Assembly (NCBI GenBank): GCA_958299035.1
Contig: CATQJL010000001.1
Coordinates: forward strand, 80,621,594-80,685,593
Length of the DNA: 64,000 bases
Reading direction: 5' to 3'
DNA from: Cylicocyclus nassatus
Taxonomy: Eukaryota; Nematoda; Chromadorea; Rhabditida; Strongylidae
How positions within the stretch are numbered: position 1 is the stretch's first letter; the number at the start of each line of letters is the position of its first letter. A program made the position numbers and the translations under genes. Shown here piece after piece: positions 1-10,239 of this stretch. The notes beneath the pieces are model-generated. The model did not search any database. It saw nothing but the letters and a program-made list of their open reading frames with translations, and was not told the DNA's origin.

Positions 1-243
1 TCTGGATTTTATCGCACAGTTTGTAGATTTTTAGAATTTTTGCTTAAAAATTCCGAATTTCGGATGATCTCGTTCTTTCCTTTTTATCTCTGCAACCTGA
101 GCATATTGGGAAGTCGCTAGAGGACATTTAGAAACTACATGCTTTACGCTTTCAGACAAATTTGACCTGCGCAAAATCTTCGTGAGGGAGAGAAATTATG
201 ATTTTTTGAAAATGGTGCGACAGAACTTTCGGGTCAACTTGAT
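1..243. mobile_element. Right-end fragment of a mariner-like foldback
   Basis: The stretch ending at about 243 (…GACAGAACTTTCGGGTCAAC) resembles the inner-terminal sequence of the neighbouring element read toward its right end (GAAAATGGTGCG…, CTTTCGGG). It looks like the truncated right end of another mariner-like MITE that begins outside the window, followed by the TA-rich junction gatata. No coding potential is seen. Confidence 0.4.
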
Positions 244-246
244 ATA

Positions 247-1150
247 TTAGGTTGGCCCGAAAGTTCTTACGCACCATATTCAAAAAATCACAAATTCCTT
301 GCTTCTCGATGGATTCGTTAAAATTATACCTATTTGAAAAAGCAATTCATGTTCTTTACAGCAGTGCCTAAGTCATGAATTACTTTGAGAGACTTCGAGA
401 GTTACAAGCAATTGAAGAAAATCAGTCAAGATTGACATTTTTCGAGCTGGGTCACGAAAAATTCTGGAAGTATTCTGTAAAGCGAGGTTCAACTTAGATT
501 TGTAGTATGCAGCGAATCACCGTTCGCTGCTCGTTACTGTAGGATTACGGTATGAACTTCTAACATGTGGACCTATTGTGAAATGTGCCATTTGACAAAA
601 TTTTTTTCAAAAATCTGAAAAATCGTGTACTAGGGTTTTCGCGCACGCTGATTTCATTACACAACTTTTTATAAGTGATTTCAGCTTTTTTTACGGTGTA
701 ATCATCTTTCTGACAAATGCTGGGAATTCGGTTATTACGGTTTAACCTGGGATAACTTTGGAAAGAAGCATCTTGGTAAAGTGGAAATTTCATATTCGAA
801 ATCAGCGTCTCCCATTTCCGTAGTATAAGAATTTTTGGCTTGTTTGGCTTTGTTCCGAGTCAGAATATAGCCTCCAATGGCTTTAAATCCTTGTCGAAGT
901 TTGTACCGTAATCCTGCAGTAATGAAGAGCGATGGACGACTCGCTCCATACTGTAAATCTAAGATAAACCTCGCTCTATAGAAAGGTGCATTAAGCTTAG
1001 CAAAAGACATGAAGGCAAGAGAGTTGTTAACGATCAAACAGTGTTCACATTTTTTTGGGACACCCTGTATAATTTCAATGAAATTTATCGAGCGGCAAGG
1101 AAGTTATGATCTCTTGAAAATGATGCGCAACAACCTTCGGACCAACCTAA
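247..1150. mobile_element. Mariner-like MITE, 0.9 kb, TA target duplication
   Basis: The termini are TTAGGTTGGCCCGAAAGTTC on the left and, on the right, the near-complement CCTTCGGACCAACCTAA. TA flanks both ends (245-246, 1151-1152). Inside, 1032-1067 carries the end of a second family (…CACATTTTTTTGGGACACCCTGTA, see 6357-6880), so the element is a nested composite. Short open frames on the minus strand inside it are shared with the other copies of that second family and do not look like genes. Its right end sits exactly at the outer edge of the giant inverted duplication. Confidence 0.7.
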
Positions 1151-1185
1151 TATATACTCATTTATCAAATCGATGAATGTGAGAT

Positions 1186-1383
1186 TTGTATGTTGATGAA
1201 GGAAAAAAGAAACCGTGCACAATCTATGACAAGCATGAAAAAGTTGTTGATAGAGTTTTGTTTACTGAGCTAAATAGTAAAGAAATGGAGGCTCAATGCA
1301 AATCGAGTTTTGGCTATGATGCTTACAAATCTTTCTTCATTCGCTGTGACGATCTTGGGAAACTGGAAATGGTTAACGACTGA
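1186..1383 (+). CDS. Hypothetical ORF D, possible terminal exon
   Basis: This is a 65-codon open frame beginning MYVDEGKKKPCTIYDK and ending GKLEMVND. It is rich in charged residues and has three Cys. It is open from a few codons upstream, so it may be an exon rather than a complete gene; a mariner-like element ends only 35 bp upstream and could have cut off earlier exons. The mirrored sequence near 22,560-22,735 has lost one A in the GGAAAAAAG run and carries further indels, so the right-arm counterpart is broken. Unlike genes A and B, it reads toward the centre of the palindrome. The family is not recognised and function is unknown. Confidence 0.3.
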   Translation: MYVDEGKKKPCTIYDKHEKVVDRVLFTELNSKEMEAQCKSSFGYDAYKSFFIRCDDLGKLEMVND

Positions 1384-1954
1384 ATTTCGAGTTGTTCTTT
1401 CAATGTGACTGACATTGAGAATATCGATTAGGTTTCTGTTCCGCTCTCTAACCTCCGTAGTATGTAGGGGACGTCTCAAATAATGTAGCAAGCATTTGAT
1501 CTTCAACAGCTCTCCTGTATGAATAAAAATTCAGGTTATTGTGAAGTTGGCTCCATTTTAATTTAGCAGCAGAGCGCTGTTCATCGAATTAATCATGTCG
1601 GAAACATTTCGCAAAATGTTTTGCGCAATCAGTCTCACTGCGATTGAGTTGGAAACTCTGTTAAAGATGGATGGTCTGTCGCTCATTTTCAGCATACCAC
1701 CTGACTAGGCTTTAATTCAAAAGTTGACTCAGGTGTATGGCAATAGTGCTAAGCCCGGTAATCATCAAAAAGCCACACTAACTTCATGTGATGGCGTTAC
1801 ACACCTGTGCATGCTTATTTGATGGAATAAGAGCGAGTTCAAATAATTCAACGCAAGAGTTTCAATAATTACCTAAATATCTGGCAAGGCAGCTAATTTG
1901 AGGAACGCCGTTATGCCACATGTTTCTATAGCATTCTCAAAGGATAGAAAAATA
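1384..1954. other. Palindrome-arm DNA without a clear gene
   Basis: This stretch is well conserved in the right arm (about 21,960-22,500). A short frame starting MSETFRK near 1595 is present in both arms, but the two copies diverge into different frames after about 15 codons. No gene is called. Confidence 0.4.
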
Positions 1955-2046
1955 ATGTTGATATAATAATATATAATATATATATTATATATATTATATA
2001 TTATATATTATATATATTATATATATATAATATATATAATAATATT
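1955..2046. repeat. (TA)n-type microsatellite
   Basis: This is an almost pure A/T run of TATA and ATAATA units. The right arm has only a short TA-rich tract at the matching place (21,775-21,790), so the tract expanded in the left arm. Confidence 0.85.
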
Positions 2047-2374
2047 GTTCATAATGTTGAATTCCTGAGAGATTAAACCCTTTTTGTTTGTTTGCCTGAG
2101 TTGGGAAAGCAGGAGTGTGCATCTGAAAGGCTTTTGGGAAAGCGACGAGCCTTTGGTGAGTTTTGCGCGTCTTTCTAATACAATCACTGCTAAGCTTAGA
2201 AAGCTGCGATTCAATCAAACCCAGCCTATCTTCATGCGACCATGTTAGAATATTGCAAGTTCGTAAAAAGACCAGTATAGCGGATAGTTGAAAAAACGTT
2301 CCAAATTACATCAAGATTGTTGTTAAGAGGGCACTGAGCTTTTTATTGCTGAGCGTACACATATAGTAATCTTA

Positions 2375-2837
2375 CAGGGGAAGGATACTTGGATGCCGTA
2401 GCCATTCATAATGATTTGTGTACCAAAAAATGCGCTTTTGAATGCTGGTTCGTAGACTGTCTTTCATATCTGCGAAACGATAATCTGAATGGAGTTATGA
2501 TTTTTTTCATTAAAAAAATTGCTTTCCTGCGGATGGCCAAAATCATCAATAAAAAAATTTTCTTTCCTTTCCAAATGCTGAGTATGATCCAGATAGTCTA
2601 AATGAATATTACTACGTCTAAAATTTTCTTCAGTAGCATCAAACGGTAGGCTAGATTAAATCTGGTGATTTTTACTATCCAAAAGTAGGCTAAATTTTCA
2701 GGGAAAAAAGTTCATAACTTTCTTCAATAGATCGTTTCGCAGATTTCGAGCACAGATTCAGAATCTGCATTCGAAGGCGCATTTTTTGGTATACAAATCA
2801 TTAGGAATGGCCGCGGCATCCAACTATCCTTCCCTTG
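2375..2837. mobile_element. Harbinger-like foldback MITE, copy 1 (TSD TTA)
   Basis: The left terminus is CAGGGGAAGGATAC and the right terminus GTATCCTTCCCTTG. TTA flanks both ends (2372-2374, 2838-2840). The arms continue as inverted repeats for about 90 bp (for example TTGTGTACCAAAAAATGCGC near the left end, with its complement near 2790). It is present only in the left arm of the giant duplication. The 3-bp T-N-A duplication and short TIRs fit the PIF/Harbinger superfamily, but no transposase is present. Confidence 0.7.
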
Positions 2838-3094
2838 TTAGAACGGATAGCCGTACTAAAATGGGGGTTGCAGCTGTCGTGCTCGCTTTCAAGAAATTTT
2901 TCATAAGCGAGTTGTAGCTGTATAGAACTTTGAGCGATGATTGAATGTTGACGTCTTGATCGTACTGTTAACCTTTACAGCTTTTACAACGAGAAGGAAT
3001 AGCAGAAGCGCTGCCTTTACTATAGAAGTCGTTTGGATTATTCTCAAATCATCTGAAGTTGTGTGCGGTTATATTAACTTGAAGTCTACATGTC

Positions 3095-3180
3095 GAGACA
3101 AAGGCAACCAGATAGTGCCAGTTTACGTTTCCTGATAGCAAGGAAATGTAAACTGGCACTATCTGGTGGTTTTTGTCTTG
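3095..3180. other. Long perfect hairpin, pre-miRNA-like
   Basis: The 27-nt arm 3107-3133 (begins ACCAGATAGTGCCAG) pairs with 3141-3167 through one G:U wobble, leaving a 7-nt loop. Weaker pairing (GACAAAGGC with the following GGTTTTTGTC) extends the stem to about 40 bp. The right arm at about 18,367-18,410 has only one of the two strands of the stem, so the hairpin arose in the left arm by a local inverted duplication. It may be inert DNA or a new small-RNA hairpin; expression is unknown. Confidence 0.6.
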
Positions 3181-3264
3181 ATATTTAGAGAAAGAATGAA
3201 CAGTGATGCATGCTGAAAACTTTACTCTTTGTTCGAAAAAGTAAGCGAGGTTATTTCAGATATT

Positions 3265-3499
3265 TTAGGAAGAGGTTACAACTCCATACGCGCTGATGGA
3301 ATAATTCTTGCTCTCAGCGACCACAGACCTAGGAATATTCGCTCGCTCGAAAAGGCAAAACACCGCTCCCTGTCCCTCGAAGTCGTCATCACACGCACAT
3401 CCAAGGCGTCCATTGCTCTAAAAATACATTGTGGAAAGTTATATTTTCTATTTTACTATCTGAAGGGCTACAAATTGCAGGAAAAGTGAGCATGCTCAT
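3265..3499 (-). pseudogene. Gene B', second copy with damaged first exon
   Basis: This is the counterpart of gene B at 18027-18294. Exon 2 (3417 down to 3265) is fully open for 50 codons and keeps the family pattern: SNG at the start, C-A-C, VFC, then KNYSI..YGVV and a stop. The intron 3456-3418 is 39 bp and runs from GTAAAA to TTTTTAG, like the right copy. In exon 1 the ATG at 3499 is followed by a 2-nt gain and a 4-nt loss relative to the right copy. That puts the start out of frame with exon 2, and an in-frame TGA lies upstream. Differences from gene B in exon 2 are in-frame and mostly replacements. It is probably a recent pseudogene, unless an unseen upstream exon supplies the start. Confidence 0.6.
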
Positions 3500-3922
3500 C
3501 TTGTATAAGATTACAGTGTTTTCAGTTTGTACCTCAGATTTTCGAAAATCTAGGAAGTTTTCACTTAATTACCTGAGGCATGTTGAGGGTGTGCAAATTT
3601 TTAATCAATGACACCGTCATCCGCAACTTGCACGCAGACCTTTTTTTGAAATTTTTGATATTTTCGCCTTCGTCTCTGGTGCGCTAGAGGCATCTAAGCG
3701 CCTCCACATGAAAGAGTTGAAGTTGCATTTTAAGAAAAAACAAAGAAGAGAAGAAACGGAAATACATAGAAAAACTTAGAAAATGAAATTTAGAGTGCTC
3801 TCACAAGACTGTTGTAATCTTGCTGGTTATTTGCGTACACCACCCATCATGCTGGTAAGTAGATCATGTCTTTGTCCTCACGTACAAAGCAAATTTTGAA
3901 GTCCTAAAACATTTGGAATTCT

Positions 3923-4024
3923 CTAAACTTGCTGGGTTGGACAGAAAAGAATGTCGATTTCTCCATGTTTTTCAGCAAAGATTTTTATTCTTAGACTTGT
4001 TCTGTTGGTAGCGGAGTTTGCCAT
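3923..4024 (-). pseudogene. ORF C', truncated copy of ORF C
   Basis: This reads 33 codons beginning MANSATNRTSLRIKIF and stops at TAG where the right copy (17503-17730) continues. The shared start keeps NRTSLRI, EID and LF.PTQ. It has the same orientation as B' and lies just before it in the direction of transcription. Function is unknown, and neither copy is certain to be coding. Confidence 0.25.
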
Positions 4025-4152
4025 TTTCCTTTTTTGCTACGAAAAAATGTAATAATTCACTGCAAAGAACTTTGTAGAAAGCACAATTTTAATGCAAAAG
4101 GATTTGAATTTTATCGAAGAGGTGAGAAGCAACTTCAAAACAATCTGATGTA

Positions 4153-5061
4153 TTAGGTTGAAGCAAAAATAAAGAGCGTTTCTCTACTTTTCATTTTGAC
4201 TTGCTATAATTTTCTATAAAATCTACATTTTGGAATTTGATTAAAATCCTCAGATGCAGCGAACCTTTCGCAATACAGCGCACATCAACATATACTCATA
4301 TCTCATATGGACGAAAAATATGGATTAGAAAACAAAAAAGTTTTTGCTGAAGTCTTGTATTTGACAAAACATAACTCCTCTCACACTTCGTTATTATAAT
4401 TTACAAGCGGCCTGTCTTGTAGCCGCAAGCCAGTAGTACAAATATACATGGAAAGGGCTTAAAGAAAAAGGACTAGCAAAGAGGGAAAATCGAAATTCAA
4501 AAATATCAACTTTTTTAGCATTTTTTAAGTAAGCCTCAGAATCCCGAAGTATAGATTTTTCTAAATTTCTGCGCACTAAACAGCTAGATGTCTTTGCTAA
4601 AACCGTCAACAAATGCCCTACCCTCGCGCTTACGGAGATGAGCAAAGGTTGAGCAACTGCATTTTACAAAAGAAAGTAATGAGCTCTGAAATGACTACAA
4701 CCATTACCCATTTAAAGCCGCCGATATCTCAATTCAGATAAATTCAAAAAATATGGTTAAGTATGCTTAATGTAGACAAATTCCTTTACATATAGCGGCT
4801 TAATTTTTGGAAAAGCATCTTCATTTGCGCTTAAACTCTGTCCAGAAAAGTGAATGCAAGGAAAATCTGATGTCGACTGCGATTTTTTAAAACTCTAGAA
4901 ATTCTTAACAAAGTGGGCTATAAGTCCCTTGAAAAGCATTAGATAATGCATAAAAGCTTTCTAACATTTTGCTGAAAAGGTTTCAAAGAAATAGTTTAAT
5001 GGAGAAAAGTTGCCCTGAAAAAAGTCCTAGGAAAACGCTCATTATTTTTGCATCAACCCAA
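4153..5061. mobile_element. Mariner-like MITE, left-arm specific, TA TSD
   Basis: The termini are TTAGGTTGAAGCAAAAATAA and, on the right, TTATTTTTGCATCAACCCAA, flanked by TA at 4151-4152 and 5062-5063. The right arm at about 17,350-17,375 shows the uninterrupted site (rc GATGTATAGTATTGGGTGAG), so this element inserted after the inverted duplication formed. It contains no transposase ORF. The small minus-strand frame at 4394-4645 is not supported by any second copy. Confidence 0.8.
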
Positions 5062-5252
5062 TATATTGAGTAAGATAATAGCTCCCTTTTAAAATCTGAT
5101 TGATTCGTAGCTGCACCCTATTCGAACGTACTTGCTTACAATAAATTCCGTCAAAAAAGAATACTCATCTATATCATAACACATCTTTTCTGCTCTTCAA
5201 CAACAGTAAACTTTAGTAAAAATTCGAAGAAATCTATCCTGCTATATTCTAA

Positions 5253-5673
5253 CAAGGAACGATAACTACTTACCTCAGCCATTATGAATTGTATATGAAT
5301 ATGCTCCTTCCTGAACACTTATTTCATATCCATACCCGAAATCTGCGAATCGTTCCTAACAAAAAAGTTATGAGGGTTTTTTCTCTCAAAGTGGCAAAAT
5401 TGGGTTGAGTAGAGCCGTCCGGATTAAATCAGTAGCGACTGCTGCAGTGGTAAGTGTGGCAGTCTTCCAGCCAATTCGTCCTAGGTTCGATCCCTGTTGC
5501 GGCATTTTCTTTTGTTTTTTCTCTATGATCTGTTTTCATGTTTAAGGCATCCTATGAAGACGATATGACAAAATTAGTTCAAATTGGATATGGATATGAA
5601 ATGAGTGATTAGGAAGGAGCATTTTCATATACAATTCATATTGAATGCTGGGATAAGTAGGTATCGTTCCCTG
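5253..5673. mobile_element. Harbinger-like foldback MITE, copy 5 (TSD TAA)
   Basis: The termini are CAAGGAACGATAAC and GTATCGTTCCCTG, with TAA at 5250-5252 and 5674-5676. The right arm near 17,160-17,170 preserves the empty site TTCTAAATGAAG with a single TAA, which fixes both ends and the 3-bp duplication. Inverted arms of about 100 bp flank a central spacer that contains a tRNA-like sequence (5430-5512). Confidence 0.8.
5430..5512 (+). other. tRNA-like sequence (tRNA-Gly-like) inside a MITE
   Basis: A perfect polymerase III B box, GGTTCGATCCC, sits at about 5493-5503. Upstream is an A-box-like TGCAGTGGTAAGTG and an anticodon-arm-like TGGCAGTCTTCCAGCCA that would present UCC. A T-rich run follows. 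The acceptor strands do not pair (TTGCGGC has no partner), so it is not a functional tRNA; it is a tRNA-derived relic, perhaps a captured tRNA or SINE head. It is absent from the other arm. Confidence 0.5.
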
Positions 5674-5869
5674 TAAGATGAAGCGCCAAAAGTCTAGGAT
5701 GCCGCAGAGCAATATGTAAACATGTTCCTCACAATCTGCTCATGTTGCTCTTCTCAGCAGTGCAAAATTTGTATTTATCAAGCTTTTCTTAAAAAAGGTA
5801 CAATTTCCGACGCCAAAAATGCGGAAAAATGCAAAAAAATCATTTTTGTGTTTTTTTTTTGCTTTTCCC

Positions 5870-5977
5870 TCATACATTCCAACTCTGTAGAAAAACGCTT
5901 GAACCAGCACAATTTTCACACTGCTCGAGAGGGCAGCTTACATAGAAAAATGTTTTTATCTGCAACGTTACGCACTT
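5870..5977 (-). CDS. Exon E', Cys-rich terminal exon, left copy
   Basis: Downstream of a nematode-type acceptor GAATTTCAG there are 35 open codons (KCVTLQIKTFFYVSC…CENCAGSS…FLQSWNV, then stop) with four Cys including CENC. The right copy (16872-16979) differs at only three residues (L/F, Q/P, V/I). That contrasts with gene A, whose copies differ strongly. The upstream exons are unresolved: a block at about 6040-6340 is nearly identical in the two arms, but the frames and one splice acceptor differ between copies. It could also be chance openness in a conserved stretch. Confidence 0.35.
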   Translation of the reverse strand, partial: KCVTLQIKTFFYVSCPLEQCENCAGSSVFLQSWNV

Positions 5978-6356
5978 CTGAAATTCATTATAGAACGAAA
6001 GCTAGAGTGGCCCTCCTGTTATGATAAGGGTTCCAAAGCTGTAATATATTTAACCCAACAACGCTAAGCATGTTTCGTTCTGACAAGAGCAAATTCCTTA
6101 TTGATATCAAATTTTTTGATATACTGGAAAAAAGAGAGAGCTATAAGCAGATGAAGAAAATTTCAAGGATGGCAGTTTTTGAAAGTCAAGAAAAAGAATA
6201 GCGAAACCATATTTTCACTCAAGAAGAAACTACTTCCTTACATGCTATCTACTCCTACTAAAGTTTTATTCTGCAACCTTTCACTATTTTTAGTCATAAC
6301 GTATGAAAAAAGCTATTCCTGATCCCACTTCTTCATTTGCTTCTCACTCTTATATA

Positions 6357-6880
6357 CAGGGCGGCCCAAAAGAATGCGAAGTTGAGGTATCTTGAGCTAC
6401 GAGCTAGTACGAGCTTGAGGTATCTTTCTGTAGAGGGAGGTTCAATGTAGATTTACAGTATGAATCAAATCATCAATCACTCTCTCTTATAGCTGGACTA
6501 CGGTACATTCAGCAAAAAGCTGTACTATGGAATAGGCCTTTCGATAGGAAAAAGAATAAAAAAATCTGGAAATTTGTTTAGTAAGATTTTCAGGGTGCTG
6601 ATTCCAGTACACAATTTTTCTCCAGGTTTTTTGAGCTCTTTTAGTAGTGTAATCACACTTTTTGACGGGCATTGGAAATACAGATGTTACACTAAACCTG
6701 AAATAACTTATGTAAAAAGCATTACAGTAAAGTGCAAATTTTATAATTAGAATTAGCGACTACAATTAGTCCGGCACTTGGTTTTCTTTCTGAGGCATAA
6801 ATAACTTTTACCTTCGTGTAAGTTCATACCGTATTCCAACAGTAATAAAGGACACTGTGCACATTTTTTGGGACACTCTG
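6357..6880. mobile_element. TA-inserting MITE with CAGGGCGGCCCAAAA end, left copy
   Basis: The left end is CAGGGCGGCCCAAAAG and the right end CTTTTTGGGACACTCTG-like (rc CAGAGTGTCCCAAAA), with TA at 6355-6356 and 6881-6882. The mirrored right-arm copy is 15829-16492, so insertion preceded the duplication. Other copies or remnants are at about 23,025-23,638, 53,484-54,094 and inside 247-1150. It is probably a Tc1/mariner-type MITE. The minus frame at 6487-6672 (MPVKKCDY…) recurs in copies of this family and belongs to it. Confidence 0.65.
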
Positions 6881-7019
6881 TAGTATTGCCACATTATAAT
6901 TCAAAGCAAAAGTTCTACTGTAATGTACATATTTCTCTCTCTCAAACAAAAATTTAAAATTTTTCTTGATCCTGCTAAAAGAATTCAAATTTTTATTGCT
7001 CTTTCTGGGTCAGCCTAAA

Positions 7020-7412
7020 GGTACTGCTGTAAAGAGCGAGAAGTTTTGCTTTTAGACAATGCATAATTTTATGGAGGGGAAAGGAAACCATGATTTTAAA
7101 AAAGGTGTCAAGGAACTTTGGAAAATGTAGGCAATTTCTCATACATAAAGTAGTTAGATTTTGAAGAAGCGACTTTCACTTGCGCAAATTTTGACCAGAA
7201 AAGTGAGTGCAGTGAAATTCTTATTTTAAAAACGATCATTGAAAACTTTGCAACTTTTTGACAAATGATTCCCGCTTCAATCATTTTCAAATAGAGCATA
7301 AAGAGACCATTCGATGATACTCTGCGAATTTTTTCAAAGAAAAAATTTTGATGAGAAAAAGCTGTCCCTAAAAGGGCTTGGAAACCGCTGTTATTTTTGC
7401 AACGACCTAACA
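7020..7412. mobile_element. Old mariner-like remnant shared by both arms
   Basis: The right boundary reads TTATTTTTGCAACGACCTAA, matching the TTAGGTTG.AGCAAAAATAA end type seen at 4153. Ends of other mariner-like sequences lie near 7085-7125. The mirrored sequence is at about 15,275-15,690. The overlapping 102- and 125-codon open frames (7108-7416 minus, 15281-15658 plus) fall inside this repeat and are not treated as genes. Confidence 0.4.
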
Positions 7413-8115
7413 GCATAAATTGATGAGAGTGGAGGCATCAACTGAATAAAGCTCCCAGGCTGTAATCGTGGCCCATTTGGCTCACGTACTACGGCTTTGG
7501 ATGATTTTATTGTAGTCGCGCGTTCAAGTTTTCTAGTTGAAAATTCCTACAATTGCCCTCCTACAAGCGCATCGCAGATACAAAAAGCAGATTTGGAGTC
7601 GGCATTCCATGCCCTATGCTCTATAATACAGTGTTCCCTTTATATGAAACCCCACTTGGACAGAGTTAACTTTTGCTGTTAGATTTTTGCATGTTTGAGC
7701 ATTATTTTCCAGGTGAATGAACGCTGGCCACTGTAAGGGAAGACTTCGCAAAATGTCACCAGTGATGCGAGTCCAATGGTGTGTGTGCTACCTCATTCAC
7801 TTCACATTTTTCACGGCAGATTGCTCACAGTTGTTGCTTATGCAATCTCGATATTTCGTCGCAGTGTCATTTCCTGTTGGAAGAAAGGGTTGGGAAGCGA
7901 AAGATGATTAAGCGACAAATCTTGTCGATTTTGAGATACGCATGCAACGATGATCGCATTCGTCATCAGTCCCTAAATGTTTGCATCACTAACCCCCAAG
8001 ATTTCGGTCCGATATTCCAAAGATGCCGATGCGCCGAGAAATGCAGCAGTACTCGTTGTTGGCCTAGAAAAAAATGGTTATCCAAGATGCCACCCTGAGA
8101 AGCTTACTAGGCAGC

Positions 8116-8484
8116 TTACTGATAAAGCACGGGCTTACACTCCGGGCGATGTGTCATAAAACATAGTTTTGCATGTTCTATGATATACCTCAGCCACCAC
8201 TGAAATTATGGAGCTTTTTTGCAGTGATTTAAAAAGAAAGAAGTTTCTCAAAACTAAGTTTGACCAACCAGTGTTGTCGGCTTGTGAGCTTGTTCCAATA
8301 CCATGGTAACAGAAAGCAACACCTCATTCTTGGCTTCCTCAGTTAACTCAAAATTTGGGCCACAAATACGCGATGCTCTCATTCTCCCAGCAAGCAATAT
8401 CTGAAGTTTTACGATTTCTAATGCTAAAAATCTACTAATATCAAAAAAATTGATTACCGCAAGAAGAGCAAAAAGTAGGCTCAT
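8116..8484 (-). CDS. Gene A', small secreted Cys protein, left copy
   Basis: There are three exons: 8484-8458, 8400-8269 and 8199-8116. Intron 1 (8457-8401, 57 bp) runs from GTAATC to CTTCAG and intron 2 (8268-8200, 69 bp) from GTTGGT to TTTCAG. The spliced product is 80 residues: signal peptide MSLLFALLA-ILLAG, then ASRIC, ELTEEA, and a last exon starting WW with AKLCF, EC.P and LY before the stop. Cys are at 22, 66 and 74. Exon lengths (27, 132, 84 nt) match the right copy exactly. Against gene A, intron 1 is identical over 57 of 57 bases, yet about 35 codons differ by replacement and only about 4 silently. A TATATAAA lies 30 bp upstream (8514-8521). It is presumably secreted; family and role are unknown. 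Confidence 0.75.
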
Positions 8485-8513
8485 CTCGAATGATTTAGTG
8501 AACGAGCTTACAC

Positions 8514-8521
8514 TTTATATA
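8514..8521 (-). promoter_or_regulatory. TATA box of gene A'
   Basis: TATATAAA on the minus strand lies 30 bp before the ATG. The block from here to the start codon is conserved almost perfectly with 14151-14190, consistent with a retained core promoter and a very short 5' leader. Confidence 0.55.
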
Positions 8522-9281
8522 CTGGAAGCAGCAATTACAGCGCACAATACATTTTAGCCTCAACAGCACAAAATTTGCTAAAAGATGAATAGGTATTTTT
8601 AACTCTTAACAAATTTGGCGTTCATTGCGCTTTGTAAGTGCAAATCCAAGGTTGAACAAAGCTTTATTATATTTTTGCTGGTACTTGTAAAACGCCGCAC
8701 TTTGCAGCTAAAAACGCTTTAGTTATTGTTCAGTCGCGCTAGAGACAATTCTGCAGTTCTCCGACATACATCTGTCAGAAGCATGAACGATAATAGCTTA
8801 TGAGATCAAAACGAGCTTTGGTTCACGTGCCAAATTATCGCTCCACTCAAATACATGGTCTAGTGTCGGTGGTCTGAGTAGTTCTGAATCAATGCGATTT
8901 GTAGATCCGTAAAAATAGAGTGCAAGAATCTTTTGCAAGCCTTCCATATGACTCGCGTTACTCATCTCTATTTTCTGCACCTCCTCCTTTTAAGGCCCTC
9001 TCTGCTCATGTCGTTTTATCAAGCAACAATCAAAATTAATTACATATATCCTTGCCGTTGCCAGTTGTTTCAAAAACTTTTGATATATGTAGTTGAAACT
9101 TATCATTGTAAGGTCGCTGCGGTAGGCTCAAAATAACGACTAGTTGCGGTTCGGTTAGCTGTCTTGCAGGAGTTACGATTTGTTATTTACCCGAACACGC
9201 TCAAAAATGAACACCTGGCAGCAACTTCAAAAACCACTGCTTTAAGACTGTCGACACGGTTTTTTACTTACTTTTTGCTGC
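8522..9281. other. Upstream flank of gene A', inner end of left arm
   Basis: This stretch mirrors 13510-14150. The short frames seen on both strands (around 8800-9130) do not keep a common reading frame between arms, so no gene is called. The region probably includes the promoter-distal flank of gene A'. Confidence 0.4.
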
Positions 9282-10239
9282 ACGTGCGGAATCAAAATAC
9301 CTACCTATGCGCACAAGACGTACTTTATCCGAAAAGGTGCAGCTGTTTGGTATCAAACAATAAAAGTCATCATTTTCTGTCTTTCATGTGGTTATGGTAA
9401 GTTGTTGCTCGAACAGCGTCACTGACGGATGTGGCATCAGGAGCTTTGGCAAACTCTTAGATTTCAGGAAGATTTGCCATGTGCGAAAATTTCCCCTTGT
9501 AGTCTCTTACTCTTTGGTCAAGTGTTTGAAATCGACTTAGTCTTGAATTTTGAGTTTTTGCCCTTATAATTTCATCTTAGACGCACCACCACCATACTGA
9601 AAATAATAGTTTTGAAAAAAAAACTTTGCTTCATCGCTTGCCTTCAAAGGTGTCACCAGTTATTCCGAACAGTGTCGGAGTGGAACACATGTAGACAGAC
9701 TCTTCAATAGGATCAACTCTTTGGCGAAAGATGGCACTAGATCGTTAATGTTAACTTCGTAAACATAAAGTATATAACGTGATCCAGAATGTTTGTGCCG
9801 TTTTCTGGACTGAATATCAAACCACATAAAATAGTAAAAGGGTAATGATCAGAAAATCATCGACAACAGTGTCTTATCCCTTATGGATGATTTTTAAATT
9901 GTTTTTTCTCGCTCACATGAGTAGAAGTTACAAGTTAATGCTTTTAGTGTCAGATCTTCAATTTGGACATTTAAAAAAATCTGATAACAAGTGGGCAGAG
10001 CAACCTGCAACGCTGATATAGCTCTCCTTCGCTGCTTATTGAAAATTTTTAAAACACCCGCTTAGGGCTTTTTCGAACAAGATGATTCCCAGATGCATCA
10101 CTACATAAGCGTGAGAACTTTAACACCTTCCCAACTCAATTTCCAACCAGCAGTACTAGTGCCATGTGAAAGAACTTAGCCGTAAGCAGTACACCAGCCG
10201 TTTCAAAAAGACTGACCTTTCTTATCCTGGCCCTACTCA
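9282..10239. other. Spacer of the giant palindrome, left part
   Basis: This is unique sequence within the window, with scattered stops in all frames and no convincing gene or repeat. Confidence 0.4.

Larger units (their letters stand above)
1151..9281 (+). repeat. Left arm of giant inverted duplication
   Basis: Read forward, this arm matches the reverse complement of 13510-22760 nearly throughout. Anchors checked by eye include 1186-1260 with 22660-22735, 3230-3480 with 18000-18340, 5700-6030 with 16830-17140, 7720-8200 with 14500-15010, 8270-8560 with 14120-14420, and 9220-9281 with 13510-13580. Identity is roughly 85-90% by eye, higher in places (about 6040-6340). Three elements are present only here: 2375-2837, 4153-5061 and 5253-5673. 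The outer edge abuts a mariner-like element, and the inner edge is at about 9281 in the run TTACTTTTTGCTG. Confidence 0.88.

Noticed and set aside
8254..8484. Reading gene A' as one unspliced 76-codon ORF
   Set aside because: The apparent conserved middle is a canonical intron identical in both arms, and splicing gives a better signal peptide and an extra conserved exon with two Cys.
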